From Muscardinus avellanarius (taxonomy: Eukaryota > Chordata > Mammalia > Rodentia > Gliridae): 64,000 bases of DNA. Under the pieces are notes generated by a model that worked only from the letters and a program-made list of their open reading frames with translations, had not been told where the DNA came from and did not search any database. This document shows positions 51,691 through 63,949 of the stretch, piece by piece; the first letter of the stretch is position 1, and each line of letters starts with the position of its first letter. The stretch is from contig OY726572.1 of the NCBI GenBank assembly GCA_963383645.1, positions 66,324,238 through 66,388,237 of the forward strand, read 5' to 3'. The position numbers were made by a program, and so were the translations under genes.

Positions 51691-52289
51691 TCAAGCTACT
51701 ATGGAGATCAGTGTGGAGAGTCCTTAGAGAACTGGGAATGGATCCACCATATGATCCAGCCATACCACTACTGGGTATCTTTCCAAAGGAGTTGAAACCA
51801 TAAAACTACAGTAATATATGCATGCCCATGTTCACAGTAGCGCAATGCACATGAGCCAAACTATGGAACCTACCTAGGTGTCTATCAACAGATGAATGGA
51901 TTACAAAATTATGGGAAATACACACAATGGAATTCTACTCAGCAATAAATAAAAATAAAATTACATCATTTGCAAGAAAATGGAAGGACCTGGAGAACAT
52001 TATGTTAAGCAAGATTAGCCCATCACAGAGAGTGAAGGGTTATATGTTTTCTTTAAGATGTTCAGGATAGGAAATAATCAGGATACAAGAGAAACTCCAT
52101 ATGGTGATGAGAAACCTTAGGGGATCCAGGGAGGAGATATAAGGTTAGGAGTGGAGGAAGACTTAGGTGCATTAATAGAAATACTACCATAGACTATATG
52201 TATACATGAGAATATATACTAATGTCAATCTGGGTACTCCCTATTGGAGGGAAACATGGAGGGGGGGCACCAAGAGTGTGTGCATATAT

Positions 52290-52322
<33 letters not shown>

Positions 52323-52330
52323 ACCTTTAG
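51691..52330 (+). repeat. Host L1, ORF2 3' end and 3' UTR, sense
   Basis: AGCTACTATGGAGATCAGTG, TGATCCAGCCATACCACTACTGGG, TCTATCAACAGATGAATGG, GGAAGGACCTGGAGAACATTATG, then a (CA)n run at 52,290-52,318. Several stops interrupt the frame. Confidence 0.88.
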
Positions 52331-52865
52331 AGGAGAACCTACAGGAAAGTTTATGGCTACATGACTATGAGTGCCTACATAGCCAACTTATGGAACCAAC
52401 CCAGGTGTCTTCCAACAGATGAATGGATGAAGGAAATTTGGTGTATACACAATGGAGCCTTACTCAGCAATAAGGAAGAACACAATTGTATGATGTGCAG
52501 GAAAGTGAATGGAAGCGGGGAACACCATGCCAAGTGAGATCAGCCAGACTCAGAAAATCAAAGGCCACGTGTTTTCTCTAATATGCAGGAGCTAGAGAGA
52601 AAGTAGGAAAGAAAAGAGACCTCATGGAAATCAGGACAGAGACCAGTAGAATAGCGGAAAGGAATGGAGGGAGGGAGGATTGTTTTCTGTAGGAGGAAGG
52701 GGAGGGGTGTAGAATAATGTTATGTGCACACACACATGTGTCATATGAATCTCACTCTCATGTATGGGGAGATGTGACCAAGAAAACAAACCAAGCGAGT
52801 GTGCATGTATTGAGTGCATCACCATGAATCTAACTATTAGGTATAATTACAATGCAACAGTAAGA
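52331..52865 (+). repeat. Second L1 3' end, sense
   Basis: The landmark series restarts: CAACCCAGGTGTCTTCCAACAG, CTTACTCAGCAATAAGG, TGCCAAGTGAGATCAGCC, and then AATTACAATGCAACAG and AATAAAATTAAAAT at the end. This is a separate 5'-truncated copy. Confidence 0.82.
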
Positions 52866-53396
52866 ATTAATAAAATTAAAATAAGCAGCCAGAAAGATAC
52901 CAAATGAACAACCCCCATAATCCATCTGAAGGTCCTAAAAAACAAGACTAAACCTATTACAAAACCAGAAGAGGGAAGGAATTCATTAAGATCAGTGTCA
53001 AAATTAATAAAATAGAGGATTAAAAACAAAGGATTAATGTAATAAAGACTTGGTTATTTGAAAATTTAAACAAGATTGATAAATCTTTAGCCAAAATAAC
53101 CAAAGGGGAGGGGAAAAAAAAGAAAGAAGACCCAAATTAGTGAAATTAGTGACCAAAAGGGAGATATCATCACAGACATCACAGAAATCCAGAGCATCAC
53201 TGGGAACTATTTTGAAAATGTATACTCCAATAAACCTGAAAATCTAGAAAAAATAGATAAATTTCTAAACATATAAGACCGACTAAAATTGAACCTAGAC
53301 AATATAGAAAACCTCACCCACCAGACAATTCACAACAATGAAATTGATGGAGTAATAAAAAGAAATAAAGAAATAAAATTGATGGATCGGAGGGTA
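52866..53396 (+). repeat. L1 ORF2 middle segment, sense
   Basis: TTTAGCCAAAATAACCAAAGG, GGGAGATATCATCACAGACATC, ATACTCCAATAAACCTGAAAATC and TAGATAAATTTCTAAACATATAAG follow the L1 reverse-transcriptase region with stops. Confidence 0.85.
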
Positions 53397-53946
53397 ATCC
53401 TATTTCTAAGTTTTCGAGGCCCCTCCATCCTGATTTCCGTAGTGGCTCTCCTCGCTCACCACAATGTGCAAGCGTTCCCTTGTCTCCACATCCTCACCAG
53501 TACTTGTTATCATTTGTCATTTTGATAGTAGCAGTTGTAACTGCAGTGAAGTGATATCTCATGTGGTTTTGATTTGTCTTTCCCTGATAACTAAGTGATA
53601 CTGAGCCTTTTTTTTTCATATATCTGTTGGCCATTTGTGTGTCTTCTTTTGGGAAATATCTATTTAGGTCTAGTGCCCATTTTTTTAATTGAATTATGTT
53701 TTTGGTATAAACTTTTTGAGTTTCTTAGATTTTCTAGATATTAACTCTTTGCCAGGTACAGAGTTTTCCGATATTTTCTCCCATTTATAGGTTGTCTCAT
53801 CACACTGTTGTTTCTTTGCTGTGAAGAAGCTTTTAATGTGATCTAATCCCATTTGTATGTTTTTGCTTTTGTTTCCTATGTTTTGGGGATCTTGTCCAAA
53901 AAGTCTTTGCCCATTTCAATGTTCTGAAGTATTATTTCCCCTGCAT

Positions 53947-54024
53947 CCTCCTCCTCCTCCTCCTCCTCTTCTTCCTCCTCCTCCTCCTCCTCCTCCTCCT
54001 GCTCCTTCTTCTTCTTCTTCTTTG
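53947..54024 (-). repeat. (GGA/GAA)n microsatellite derived from the pseudogene poly(A) tail
   Basis: On the + strand it is TCC repeats with some TTC, exactly where the reversed poly(A) of the actin copy should lie. Confidence 0.85.
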
Positions 54025-54146
54025 TACTGCAGCACTTTTATTTTCTTTAGTGACAGTGTTGCTGGGGCCTAATGTTCTCACATAACAGTAGAAAACCAAA
54101 ATTTGTGTCATCTCTTAAATAATTGAGTACAAAAAACCTTTCATAG

Positions 54147-54350
54147 CCGGGCGTGGTGGCGCACGCTTGTAATCCCTGCATTTGGGAGGCAGAGACAGGA
54201 GGATCGCGCAGGTTCGAAGCCAGCCGCGCGTGCTGGCTTAGGAGACCCAGTTTCCGAATAAAAATGTAAAAATAGGTCTGGGAGTGTAGCCCGGAGGTAG
54301 AAGGGCTTCCAGGAACCCCAGTACCACCAAAAAAAAAAAAAAACCAACAA
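54147..54350 (+). repeat. MEN SINE inserted in the actin pseudogene 3' UTR
   Basis: GCCGGGCGTGGTGGCGCACG through GGTCTGGGAGTGTAGCCCGG to a poly(A) tail with one AACC interruption. AAAAAACCTT-like sequence lies on both sides. The actin 3' UTR continues to left and right. Confidence 0.92.
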
Positions 54351-54845
54351 AAAAAAAAAACCTTATATAAACTGGCTCCTAAGGCTCGGACCTTCCCACC
54401 CTGTTAGGCCGGCAAGATGGAAGGGACCGCTGGTCCAGGACTCTTGCCAGCCTGAGAAATCCTGGAGCAGTCAGTCCGCTGACAGCAATACCCTGCACAG
54501 ATCGCTGCTCTGCGGCCTCAGATCACCAAGCCACAGGCTTCTGTCCCACAGGTGTGCGCTCACCTCAGCCACCAGGTGACCGAGCCAGATGGACTAAGGG
54601 CGTAAATCAAAGATATGCACAGGGTATTAAACACAGACCAAGGGAACAGCTAACTTGAATACAAGGTCAAAATCAGCAACAAGATCCAGTGCTGACACCG
54701 GGTACAAGCTTCAAGGACAAATTTCTTTTCAAAGCCTTATTCCAGTTTCATGAGGCCAGCATGAGGTGCATACATTTGCCAGGGCAAATTTATACTTCAG
54801 AAACAGCTCATGCAGCAGATGCCTGGCACCTGCTCAGTCCATCTA

Positions 54846-54950
<105 letters not shown>

Positions 54951-56130
54951 CTACACTGAGTACTTGCGCTCAGGAAGGGGCGATGATCTTGATCTTCATG
55001 GTGCTGGGGCCCAGGGCTGTGATCTCATTCTGGACCTGGCGGCGATGCCGAGATTCATGGTGGTGCTGCCGGACAGCACAGTGTTAGCGTAGAGGTCCTT
55101 GCGGATATCCATGTCGCACTTCATGATGGAGTTGAAGGTGGTCTCGTGGATGCCGGACGACTCCATACTGAGGAAGGAGGGCTGGAAGAGGGCCTCGGGA
55201 CATCTGAAGCGCTCGTTGCCGATGGTGATCACCTGCCCGTCGGGCAGCTCGTAGCTCTTCTCTAGAGAGGAGGAGGGCGCGGCGGTGGCCATCTCCTGCT
55301 CCAAGTCCAGGGTGATGTCCCGAACAATCTCCCACTCGGCTGTGGTGGTGAAGCTGTAGCCTCGCTCGGTCAGGATCTTCATGAGGTAGTCTGTCGGGTC
55401 CCAGCCAGCCAGGTCCAGACGCAGGATGGCATGGGGGAGGGTGTAGCCCTCGTAGATGGGCACCGTGTGGGTGACCCCGTCGCCGGAGTCCATGATGATG
55501 CCAGTGGTGTGCCCAGAGGTGTTCAAGGACAGCACGGCTTGGATGGCCACATACATGGCTGGAGTATTAAAGGTCTCGAACATGATCTGAGTCATCTTCC
55601 TGCGGTTGGCCTTGGGGTTCAGGGGGGCCTCTGTCAGCAGCATGGGGTGCTCCTCAGGGGCCACGTGCAGCTCATTGTAGAAGGTGTGGTGCCAGATCTT
55701 CTCCATGTCGTCCCAGTTGGTGACAATGCCGTGCTCAATGGGGTACTGCAGGTTCAGGATGCCCCGCTTGCTCTGGGCCTCGTTGCCCACGTAGGAGTCC
55801 TTCTGCCCCATGCCCACCATCACGCCCTGGTGCCGGGGACGCCCGACGATGGAGGGGAACACGGCCCGAGGGGCGTCATCGCCAGCAAAGCTGGCTTTGC
55901 ACATGCTGGAGCCATTGTCAATGAGGAGTGCAGCGATTTCTTCTTCCATGGCAGTTGGCGTTGGTCAGGCGGCGGCGGAGCGATGGAGGAGCGCAGAGAG
56001 CGGCCGGCCGCGAGTGAGACCCCCTGCATTTTCTTCTACTAGTTTCAGCTATTACATTTAAACCTGTAATCCATTTTGAGTTGATTTTTAAAAATTTTCT
56101 GCATGTGGTTATTCAGTTTCTTTCTCTTCT

Positions 56131-56995
56131 CCTTCGTTCTGTCCCACATCAAGTCACCTGTCTGTACAATCCTGGCAGGTGTACGTGCTGGTGGTGAGTG
56201 GAGGGGAAGGAGGGAGCAGGTATTTACTTCCAGTTCATCCTTACCTCAAGGGTACAGTTCTTCAGAATCTCAGCATAATGTCAGAGTGGTCTGTTAGAAC
56301 TTGGGAAGGTCCTGGACTTTTATTCTGTCCCCATAATATGTATAAACAATCACAACTCAGTTAATGAAGCCTTTTCTTATAGACGGGCAAGTGTTCTTAG
56401 GGTTGGGGGGCTCCCTTAACTTTCTGGGCCATCTCCTTCCTCTAAATGTTGGCCTTGTTATCTCTCCTTTCGCCATGAGCTTGTCAATGGTCTTAAGATT
56501 ATGTTCTTAAATTTAATCCACTATCACTTTCAGTTGTCCTCAGTGAGAGGTTTGATCCCAATAATTTGGCTCACCACTACCAGAAGTAGAAGTTGATTTG
56601 CTCTTTTCAAAACTCTGCCTTCCCCCGACTCACGTGACATCTCTTTTCATATTTTCTACCTGTCTCTGTTGGCCCCTCTCATTTCTACTTCAGAGTCTCA
56701 TTGGGCCAAACCTTAAATATAAGCCTTAAATAGACCCTATCTGTTGTTTTTCTTCCCCATCTGCATATTTTCCAATGAGCTGTTTTCTTGACTCTCATGA
56801 CTGTTTGGGATATTCATGGCTCCCAAGTCAACATCCCTAGCCAGAGATCACCTTGCTCCCCAGGGTATATCCAGTGCCTACTGGGTTTTCCTTTTGAACC
56901 TTTTGTAGATACCGCAAAATCATCACATTCAAAGCAGAACTCATCGTTTCCTTCCGCACCTGCTTCTCAGTGTTACCCCCTCATACACAACATTA
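56131..56995. other. Intergenic, no gene seen
   Basis: Moderately AT-rich, no supported feature. Confidence 0.5.
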
Positions 56996-57000
56996 TCAAT

Positions 57001-57115
57001 CATGTGTGGTGGTGCAAGCCTGTAATTTCAGCTATTTGGAAGGCTGAGGCAGGAGAATCCTGAGTTTGAGGCCAGCCTGGACAACTTAGTGAGACCCCGT
57101 CTAGAAAAATAAAAG
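57001..57115 (+). repeat. B1/Alu-like 7SL SINE monomer
   Basis: TGTGTGGTGGTGCAAGCCTG, AAGGCTGAGGCAGGAGAATC, TTTGAGGCCAGCCTGGAC and GTGAGACCCCGTCTAG follow the 7SL-derived monomer. No ID half is attached. Confidence 0.85.
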
Positions 57116-57242
57116 AGACAGAAGCAGGGGGAGGGGCAAGAGTGTCACCCTCACTAGATCCTCACTGGACACCCAGCAGTATAACTATCGAAGATCACTA
57201 GCATCAAATTATGCTTTGCAAGCTTAAGGGCGAATGGCTCTT

Positions 57243-57560
57243 ATAATGGGTTGAACCGTGATCCCCTAGCCCAGATTCTTACGTTGAAGTCTTAACTTCT
57301 AGTACCTCTGAACGTGAACTTATTTGGAAACTTATTTGCAGATGTAATTGGCTAAGATGGAATCATTAGGGTGGGGCACTCTCCAGTATGACTGGTATCT
57401 TTATAAAAACATCCAAAGGGGATTCCTCCAAACTGGAAGGAGGTCAAAGACAGGTCAAGCAAGTCTGCCACGTGTGGATCATTTCCTTGATAGAAAGGAA
57501 GTGCTGAAGCTTGTGGAATTTGGAGGCACAGGTGATGATGCTTTGGGACTGTGTTAAGTA
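57243..57560 (+). repeat. MLT1-like (ERVL-MaLR) LTR fragment
   Basis: ATGGGTTGAACCGTGATCC, GTACCTCTGAACGTGAACTTATTTGG, TTTGCAGATGTAATTGGC, CATTAGGGTGGGGCACTC and AGTATGACTGGTATCTTTATAAA follow the MLT1 LTR order. It is a non-coding solitary remnant. Confidence 0.82.
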
Positions 57561-57599
57561 ACGAGCACAGAAACATTCTCACTAATTCTCTATGAGACT

Positions 57600-59090
57600 C
57601 TAACGACTCCATTTCGACGAGTAGCGGCAGACACCGGGGTGAGATTTCCCCTGGTGGTTTCTGCTAAGTGGACGTGGATGAGGGGGGCTTATTCTCCACC
57701 ATGGCTCAGACCATCACTGGGATCTGCATGGAATGTAGAGACAACCCCATGAAGACAGAAGGCGCTGAAGTCTGGAGTCGTCTGCATCACTGACTACTAC
57801 CTACAAACTCCTTAAGTGGGGAGCACTGTCGACTCTCCAGACCTCAGAACTCAGAGTCAAACTCCAGCCCCAAAGTCGCCCCTGAGTTGTTCTGGCAGGG
57901 AAATGTTAGGAGCAGAGCAAAGTTTTCTGAGAGTGTTGGACCATGCAGCCTTCTGGTTCAGGGTCCTCCACCGGGGGAGGGGAGGCCCATAGGAAAGGAG
58001 GCCAGAGCCGCCTTCTCTGAGGCCCCCTTGTAGATCAGGCCCCAGTTTGCTTCAGAAGACACCCTGGGGGCTTTTCCACTTCCGTCTCTGGCTTGAGACC
58101 TCCTAACCTCTTGGGACCTCTGGCTTCAGTCCTCCAGAGGTTGGAGACGGCCTGGGATCCAGATCTTGGTTTGGGGAATGAGATGCCCTCTGTTATCTGC
58201 CTCAAGATATGGTGATGCTTCTTCCACTGGACTGGCACTTCCAGAAGAAGCCAGAAGAGCTGCTGTTCTTGGTCTCCGGTTTGTTGCAGACTTTTCCAGA
58301 ACCCTGGACCCGTCATCACCAAGGTCCCTCTGGCTCTTCCTGTCCAGGGCTTGGTTCTTACTTCTTTTGGGAGCAGGAGATCCAAACCGATTTGGGAAAT
58401 GCTCACAGCAGAGAGGTCTGGCACCATGTCCAGGTCGTCAAGGCTATATTTAACTGGCTATATTTTCTGCCCCACTCACTTGTCCCAACCCAGCCCCGCC
58501 TGCCACCCCCCTCGGTGGCCTGTCCTGCACCGTCGTGCCCGTGTCGCCCCTGCTCACCCTGCTCCAGCTGTGCAATTGTGGTCTGGGCCACAGGCTATTT
58601 TTTGCTTGGTGCCAAAGATTATTCAGTTATCAGGAATGTGTGTTTAAGTGGCCGTCTCCGGAATAAAGATTATAATTAGGAACTTGGGGTCAAAGCCTGG
58701 GCCCCAGTGTCCTCCTCCTCTTTGTCCCAGTTCCTGTCCCAGCCCTGGGATTTCACTGGGAGCGAACACCATGAGGCCGCCGCAAGAGGTGGCAGATCCA
58801 AGGTTGTCTGGAGGAAAAGACCCCAGGCTGTGGGCCAGAGGTCTGGGATTGAGAACACCGCTGACGAGCAGGTCACATGACCTCTCTGAGCTTTGTCCAG
58901 GCAATGGGAAGACCCAGACCCGGACCCAGTCAGGGCAGACAGTCTTAAGAAATCCAAGTTAGTTGAAAGAATACCCAAGAGGAGAAAGTATCAGCTGACA
59001 AACATCAGGTCTTTCTTGGAAATAGATAACCAGGGTATTAAAAAGAAAAGAATAGGAAGAAAATAGTCTTGGGAGTAAATGTCCCAAAGT
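57600..59090. other. Intergenic, mostly unique; candidate enhancer inside
   Basis: No exon structure. The part from 58,440 to 58,680 contains several transcription-factor-like motifs, listed separately. Confidence 0.45.
58444..58640 (+). promoter_or_regulatory. Candidate muscle-type enhancer (MEF2, E-box, RUNX, TEAD motifs)
   Basis: CTATATTTAA (58,444-58,453) fits the MEF2 consensus. CAGCTG (58,565-58,570) is an E-box, TGTGGTC (58,577-58,583) a RUNX-like site, and GGAATGTG (58,633-58,640) a TEAD/MCAT-like site. CTATTTTTTG (58,595) is a near MEF2 match. It lies about 41 kb beyond the muscle gene DYSF. Function is inference only. Confidence 0.25.
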
Positions 59091-59093
59091 AGA

Positions 59094-59318
59094 ATCCGGA
59101 GTGGTGGCGCATGCTTGTAATCCCAGCATTTGGGAGGCTGAGACAGGAGGATCGCGGTTCACGGATAGCTTCAGCTACTTAGTGAGGCCCTTCGCAACTC
59201 AGTGAGACCCTGTTTCAAAATAAAGAATGAAAAAAAAATAGGGCTGGGAGTGTCCCTTGGAGGTAGAATGTCCCTGGGTTCCATTCCCAGTACCACTAAA
59301 AAATAAAAATAAAAAAAT
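59094..59318 (+). repeat. MEN-type SINE
   Basis: GGAGTGGTGGCGCATGCTTG through CCTGTTTCAAAATAAAG, linker, then GGGCTGGGAGTGTCCCTTGG and an A-rich tail. Confidence 0.92.
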
Positions 59319-59319
59319 A

Positions 59320-61430
59320 GACTACCTTTAGTGAGCTCCCCGTCTGATGGTGAAGGCCGGGCCCGGGCTTAATCTAGCGCCAAGGAGAATGAAGTGCACA
59401 CATTTGGGCACAGGTACCCGGGACAAGAGTGACAGGATGTGCGCTGGTTCCCAAGTTCTCCTGGAGAACAGGTCCAGGCCAGACGCCCTGGCCTCGGGAG
59501 TGTGGGCACAGGTGCCTGGTCCAGAGGGTCGTGCTGCTTCCTGGTGACTAGAGGGCCATTCTACGTGCCAAGAGCCATCTTCTCAAGACCTGGCTCAGAC
59601 ATCCCTGGCTCCCCTCCACCCCACTAGGGGGTGGGGGATAGGCAGGAGCCCCTGAGGCCTCCATACTGCTCTCCTGGGCTCCCTGCAGCCTCCTGCATGG
59701 TGGATCAGGGGAGGACATGATGCAGTCTCTCCACTTCAGTTTCTCTATCTGTAGAATAGCAGGAATAATGCCCAACCTTCCTCTCTGGAGTTGTGCGCTC
59801 TGAGACTGGTCTAAAAGGATATTGTTCCCATAAAGGAGAATGACATTCTGGGTGGAAGGACATTGGTTGGCCTGAGCAGTCTCAGCTGCTTGATATCACC
59901 AGATTTAGCTAAGCCCATCAGTCCTGTGGCCTCATTCCCCACACACAGAGTCTCAGTCCGTCCCTCGGGTAGAGGTTTTATATATCCTGCTTTCTTAGTG
60001 GTCCTTTCCACCCTGCCCCTGACTTTGTAAATCTCAGTGATGGGTGACTGCTCTGGTACAGTTATAGAGAACCCTCCACCTCCAGATTTCTGGGCTTGGC
60101 AGATTTTTAGATCTTCTTCCTCCTCACGCTGGGGTCAGTATCAGTTCCACATTCTGTCACTGGGATGGGGCTGCGTAGTCGGCTAGGCCATTGTTCCTGT
60201 AGAGTTAGCCCCTCCTCTGGAGCCACCATTATGCAGGGAAGCCTTTTTCTGATAATGTGAATGCATTAAAAATGCACTGTAATTAAATGGGTTTGACTTT
60301 TGTATCTCGAAAAGACTTCTCAACTAAATGTGCAAAGAAGAAAAAAAAAGTCTTGCCATAGACTACATTTTGGTTTCTAAAAAAGTGGACAGATGGAGGG
60401 ATGGGACATACCCAAAGGGAGGTAGGGGTTAGGCAGGGAGCCGCCTCCCTGCTGAGGATTCAGAGGGCTCCTGTGTGAGGAGAGCAGGGGTGCGGATCAC
60501 CTAGCTGCCTGGTGAGGTAGAATTGTGGGGATGCCAAGCTCTTCACAACAGGTGCTTGGGGATCCCTGTGGGGCTCCTGCACCCAGCCTCCTCCACCTCT
60601 GCCCCTGGGCTGTTGAGCTTGCTTTGGTGGTTGCGATCATCTGCCAGCATCTCAATCTGTCTCTGCGGCAAAAACAGGTGTCATGGGAGGGGAGTTTCCT
60701 CTGAGCATAGAAGTGGGGTGGGGGTAATCAGTGGAGAGAGAGGTGGAGAGGACTTATCCAAGTCCTGAGCCCCACTTTCCCCAGCTGCTCGCCCCCGCTG
60801 CACCCCGCGGGCTCACGGCAGCTTGGGGGAGGGTGTGTGGACCTGCTCTGAGCGGCCGCCAAGACTCAGTCGCACGTGGGACTGAATTGAGGGTGGAGCA
60901 TTTTGTTTCCTGAGGGTTCCGCTGCCACCTTCTTTTCTTAGGACAAAACCAGAATGTCCCTCCACCCAACAGTCTTCCTCGGCTGGCTGGCCCTGCAGTC
61001 CTGTAGGGAAACCCACTTTCATGTCTCTTCTGGGGGGAATGTTTTCCTTGTTTCTCCTCCTCCTTTGGTTGTTACACTACCTTCTTTTATTTCCCCCTTT
61101 CTCTGTCCTTCTCAGCCCAAGCTAGCAGTGTCTGCATTTCTATACCATCCTTAAGAACGTCCTTCTGATGGCCCAAAGTTGGCCTTCCTCCCTTCCTGTG
61201 GGACGCACACCCGGGGCCCTCTGACTTCAACATTTTACTTTGGACGGGAGGCTTTTGCTGGCCTGTGCTTTCCCCCAGGTTGCCTGGCCAGTGGCCCTGC
61301 TTCTCAAGTGATAAAGATCCATGGCCCCAGTTGGGACTAGCACTGAAGGGCAAAGAGGACGGGTGCCAGGACCCTTGCCCTGAGGGCCTGGAGGCAGGGG
61401 AACATTATAGACCCGACCTGCACCATTAGT
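59320..61430. other. Intergenic, no gene seen; AT-rich island
   Basis: Unique-looking. An AT-rich stretch at about 60,240-60,350 holds ATTAAAAATGCAC and TAATTAAATGGG. Confidence 0.45.
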
Positions 61431-61610
61431 CCTTAAATCCACCTTTCATAGCCAAAGCACAACTGGACATTCATCCTCACAGTAGTTCTGCTTTTGGGTG
61501 TACATTATCACTGCTGGTTTCTAGATGAGAAACCTGAGGTACAGAGAGGCTCAGAGAGTAGCCCAAGGTCACACCAGTAAAAGACAGAGCTGGGTCTGAA
61601 AACCAGGTGT
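61430..61610 (+). repeat. L2/MIR-like fragment
   Basis: AGATGAGAAACCTGAGGTAC, AGAGAGGCTCAGAGAGTAGC and CCAAGGTCACACCAGTAAAAG are the conserved words of MIR/L2 3' regions. Confidence 0.7.
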
Positions 61611-63340
61611 CACACCTGCCCCTTTGCTTCCCCACTGTAGAGTAGAGATGCCTTATGGAGAGACCACTGCCTCCAACCTCAGTACTAACCTTAGACCCAG
61701 AAAAGAAGGGCCCCATGTCTTGAAATGTCTTCCTTGAAATGCTATGGGTCCCCCTCTGTGGCCAGGACTGACCAGAGCTGGCAGTGTCACCTGGCTGGGG
61801 CCCCCTTAGGTTGGAATGGGACCTATGTGGGCCCTACTCCCTGTTTATCCTCCTAAAGTTACTCCCTGACTCTTAAGCCAATGCATGGCGTCGACAAGTT
61901 GCCCCAGGAAGCGGTAGACCTCTGTCATATTGAAGCCCCAGAGCCGCGTTTGGTTCCAGGAAGGTGACCCGGTGAGTACATTGCTCCCCTCATGGGTGAA
62001 GTATTTTTAATGTGGGATCGCACAAGTCTGGGCTTTCAGAATGGTGCTGACATGTTAATTTTGAAGGACTCAAATTGTTTATGTAGACAGGAGCCTGGCA
62101 AAAAAATATTTGCCCAGATTCCACCCACCCTTGGGATGGCTTTGTCATCTCCTGATATTAAGCCATCTTGCTGTGTTTTTGCTTATTGTGTTAATTGATT
62201 TCTCTTAGTTGCCTTGAAGCCTCTTTAAAAAGACCTACACCAAGGGAGATTTCCCAAATTCCCTTTATTACCCTTTCCCCACCATGTTTCACAATCTTCA
62301 GATTTTTAAATTGGAACCAGATCTGACTTCCAAGCCCCAGTGCTTTAGCTAAGACAATCTCCCTTTGTCCTGGCCCCAGTGGACAGTGTTCAGCTCCACC
62401 CAACGTTTAGCCTTCTTGAAAAGAAAAACAAAAAAACAAAAAACAAAACAAAACAAAAAAACCAGGAGGCCGACTCACACCCTGGGATTTCCAGGATAAC
62501 AATGATGTGATAAAACCTGCCAGAAATCCTATACTGTCCATGGAGGACTGGCCTGGGATTGGCACTCACAGGTTGTACTTTCACACTGAAACGGGCGCTC
62601 TGTGTTGTCAGTAGAGGTGGTGGCCAAAAGGATTCCACAGGACAGGCATCCTTTGTACTTGGCACCTGCTCTTCTTCTCCTCTCTTTATAGCTGCTTGCC
62701 TGGGTCCTGACCCCCTGGCTTCTTTTTAACACATGTTTGGGCTGTGCTCCCCAGTGAAGTTGGGGTGAGGGCTTGGAATGGAACAGCCAAAGAGAGCCCT
62801 GCATCCTGAGGGGTTGATTGTCCCTCAGTAGATTGAGGTGAACAGACCATCCCTCACCCTGGGAGGTCAATGCTGTGAACCACATTTTCTTCCAAGAAGC
62901 ATCTGCCCAGGGGACCCTCTATGAGCCTCTTTGTCTCTCTCTTCTCAGTGGGGCTGTCAAAAGCTGAGCCTCACAGGTTGTGACTAATCACTAGCAGATT
63001 TTTTTTCCATCCAGAAGAAGAAAAAGCTGAAGGAGATGAAGAAAAACCCCAACAGTGAATAACTCGGAAGAGTTTCCAACATGTGGGTGTTTTTCTGGGA
63101 CCAAAGATCAGGAAGATTCCAAATGTAAACAATCCCAAAATAACTTAGTTCTCCCGACCCCAGGCATTCCCAGGACTGGATGTCCACACTCCCTTCCTTT
63201 CCCTCAGGGAGCCCGGGGTCAGGGAGAGGTGGCAGGGCTTGGGTACCATGAAGAGTGACAGGACTGGGGCTTTCAAGCAGGGTGGAGGCTCTCTGAGACT
63301 GGGGTTGAATCTTCTTAATCAGATAATGGTGATATTTCTT
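61611..63340. other. Intergenic, no gene seen
   Basis: An AT-rich stretch at 61,990-62,210 looks unique. An (A)nC repeat lies at 62,418-62,462. No exon supported. Confidence 0.45.
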
Positions 63341-63370
63341 TGAGAGAGAGGGAAAGAGAGAGATAGATAG

Positions 63371-63417
<47 letters not shown>

Positions 63418-63418
63418 T
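63340..63418 (+). repeat. (GATA)n / (GA)n microsatellite
   Basis: GAGAGAGGG leads to about ten GATA units, then GAGAGA. Confidence 0.95.
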
Positions 63419-63534
63419 TTCTTCCTGCCTCATCAGACCAGACCAGATCTTCCTGGGATTAGGGGCCCTGGCCACAGCTCTTTTTGCTCAAAGTCATATC
63501 CCATTGTGCTTACACCAAGCTCCAGAGATTCTCG

Positions 63535-63720
63535 CCAGCATAGTGTAATGGAAAGAATATGGACTTTGAAGTCACACAGGGTTTGAATCTTGGCTCCACC
63601 ACTTACTGTGTGGCCTTGAGTATGTTATTTAGCATCTGGGAATCTCAGTTTCCTCCTTTAAAACTGGGGCAAGCATATCTTTTCTCTCCTGAAAAGATAT
63701 GCTAAAGTGGGTATTATAAT
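63535..63720 (+). repeat. MIR SINE
   Basis: AGTGTAATGGAAAGAATATGG, GAATCTTGGCTCCACCACTTACTG, TGTGGCCTTGAGTATGTTA and TCTCAGTTTCCTCCTTTAAAA follow the MIR consensus order closely. Confidence 0.9.
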
Positions 63721-63949
63721 GCCTATTTGCCTTAAAAGGGCTCCGTGGGGTCCCTTTGCCCCTCCCCCTCTGCATGTACCTTGCCTGAGCTGGAGAAACC
63801 AGTCAATTCTTTTCCAGCTTCTCGTTTCCAAAAGAAGAATGTTGTGCATTCAGAGGTAGAAATCACCCATTTTCACATTACTGAAAATCATTATTGCAAC
63901 TCTCTTTCTCCCTTGTACTTTCTCCCCCCACTACACGCACACGACACCC

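Noticed and set aside
55431..56042. 203-codon + strand frame across the actin copy
   Set aside because: Antisense shadow of the actin coding sequence, which is on the - strand.
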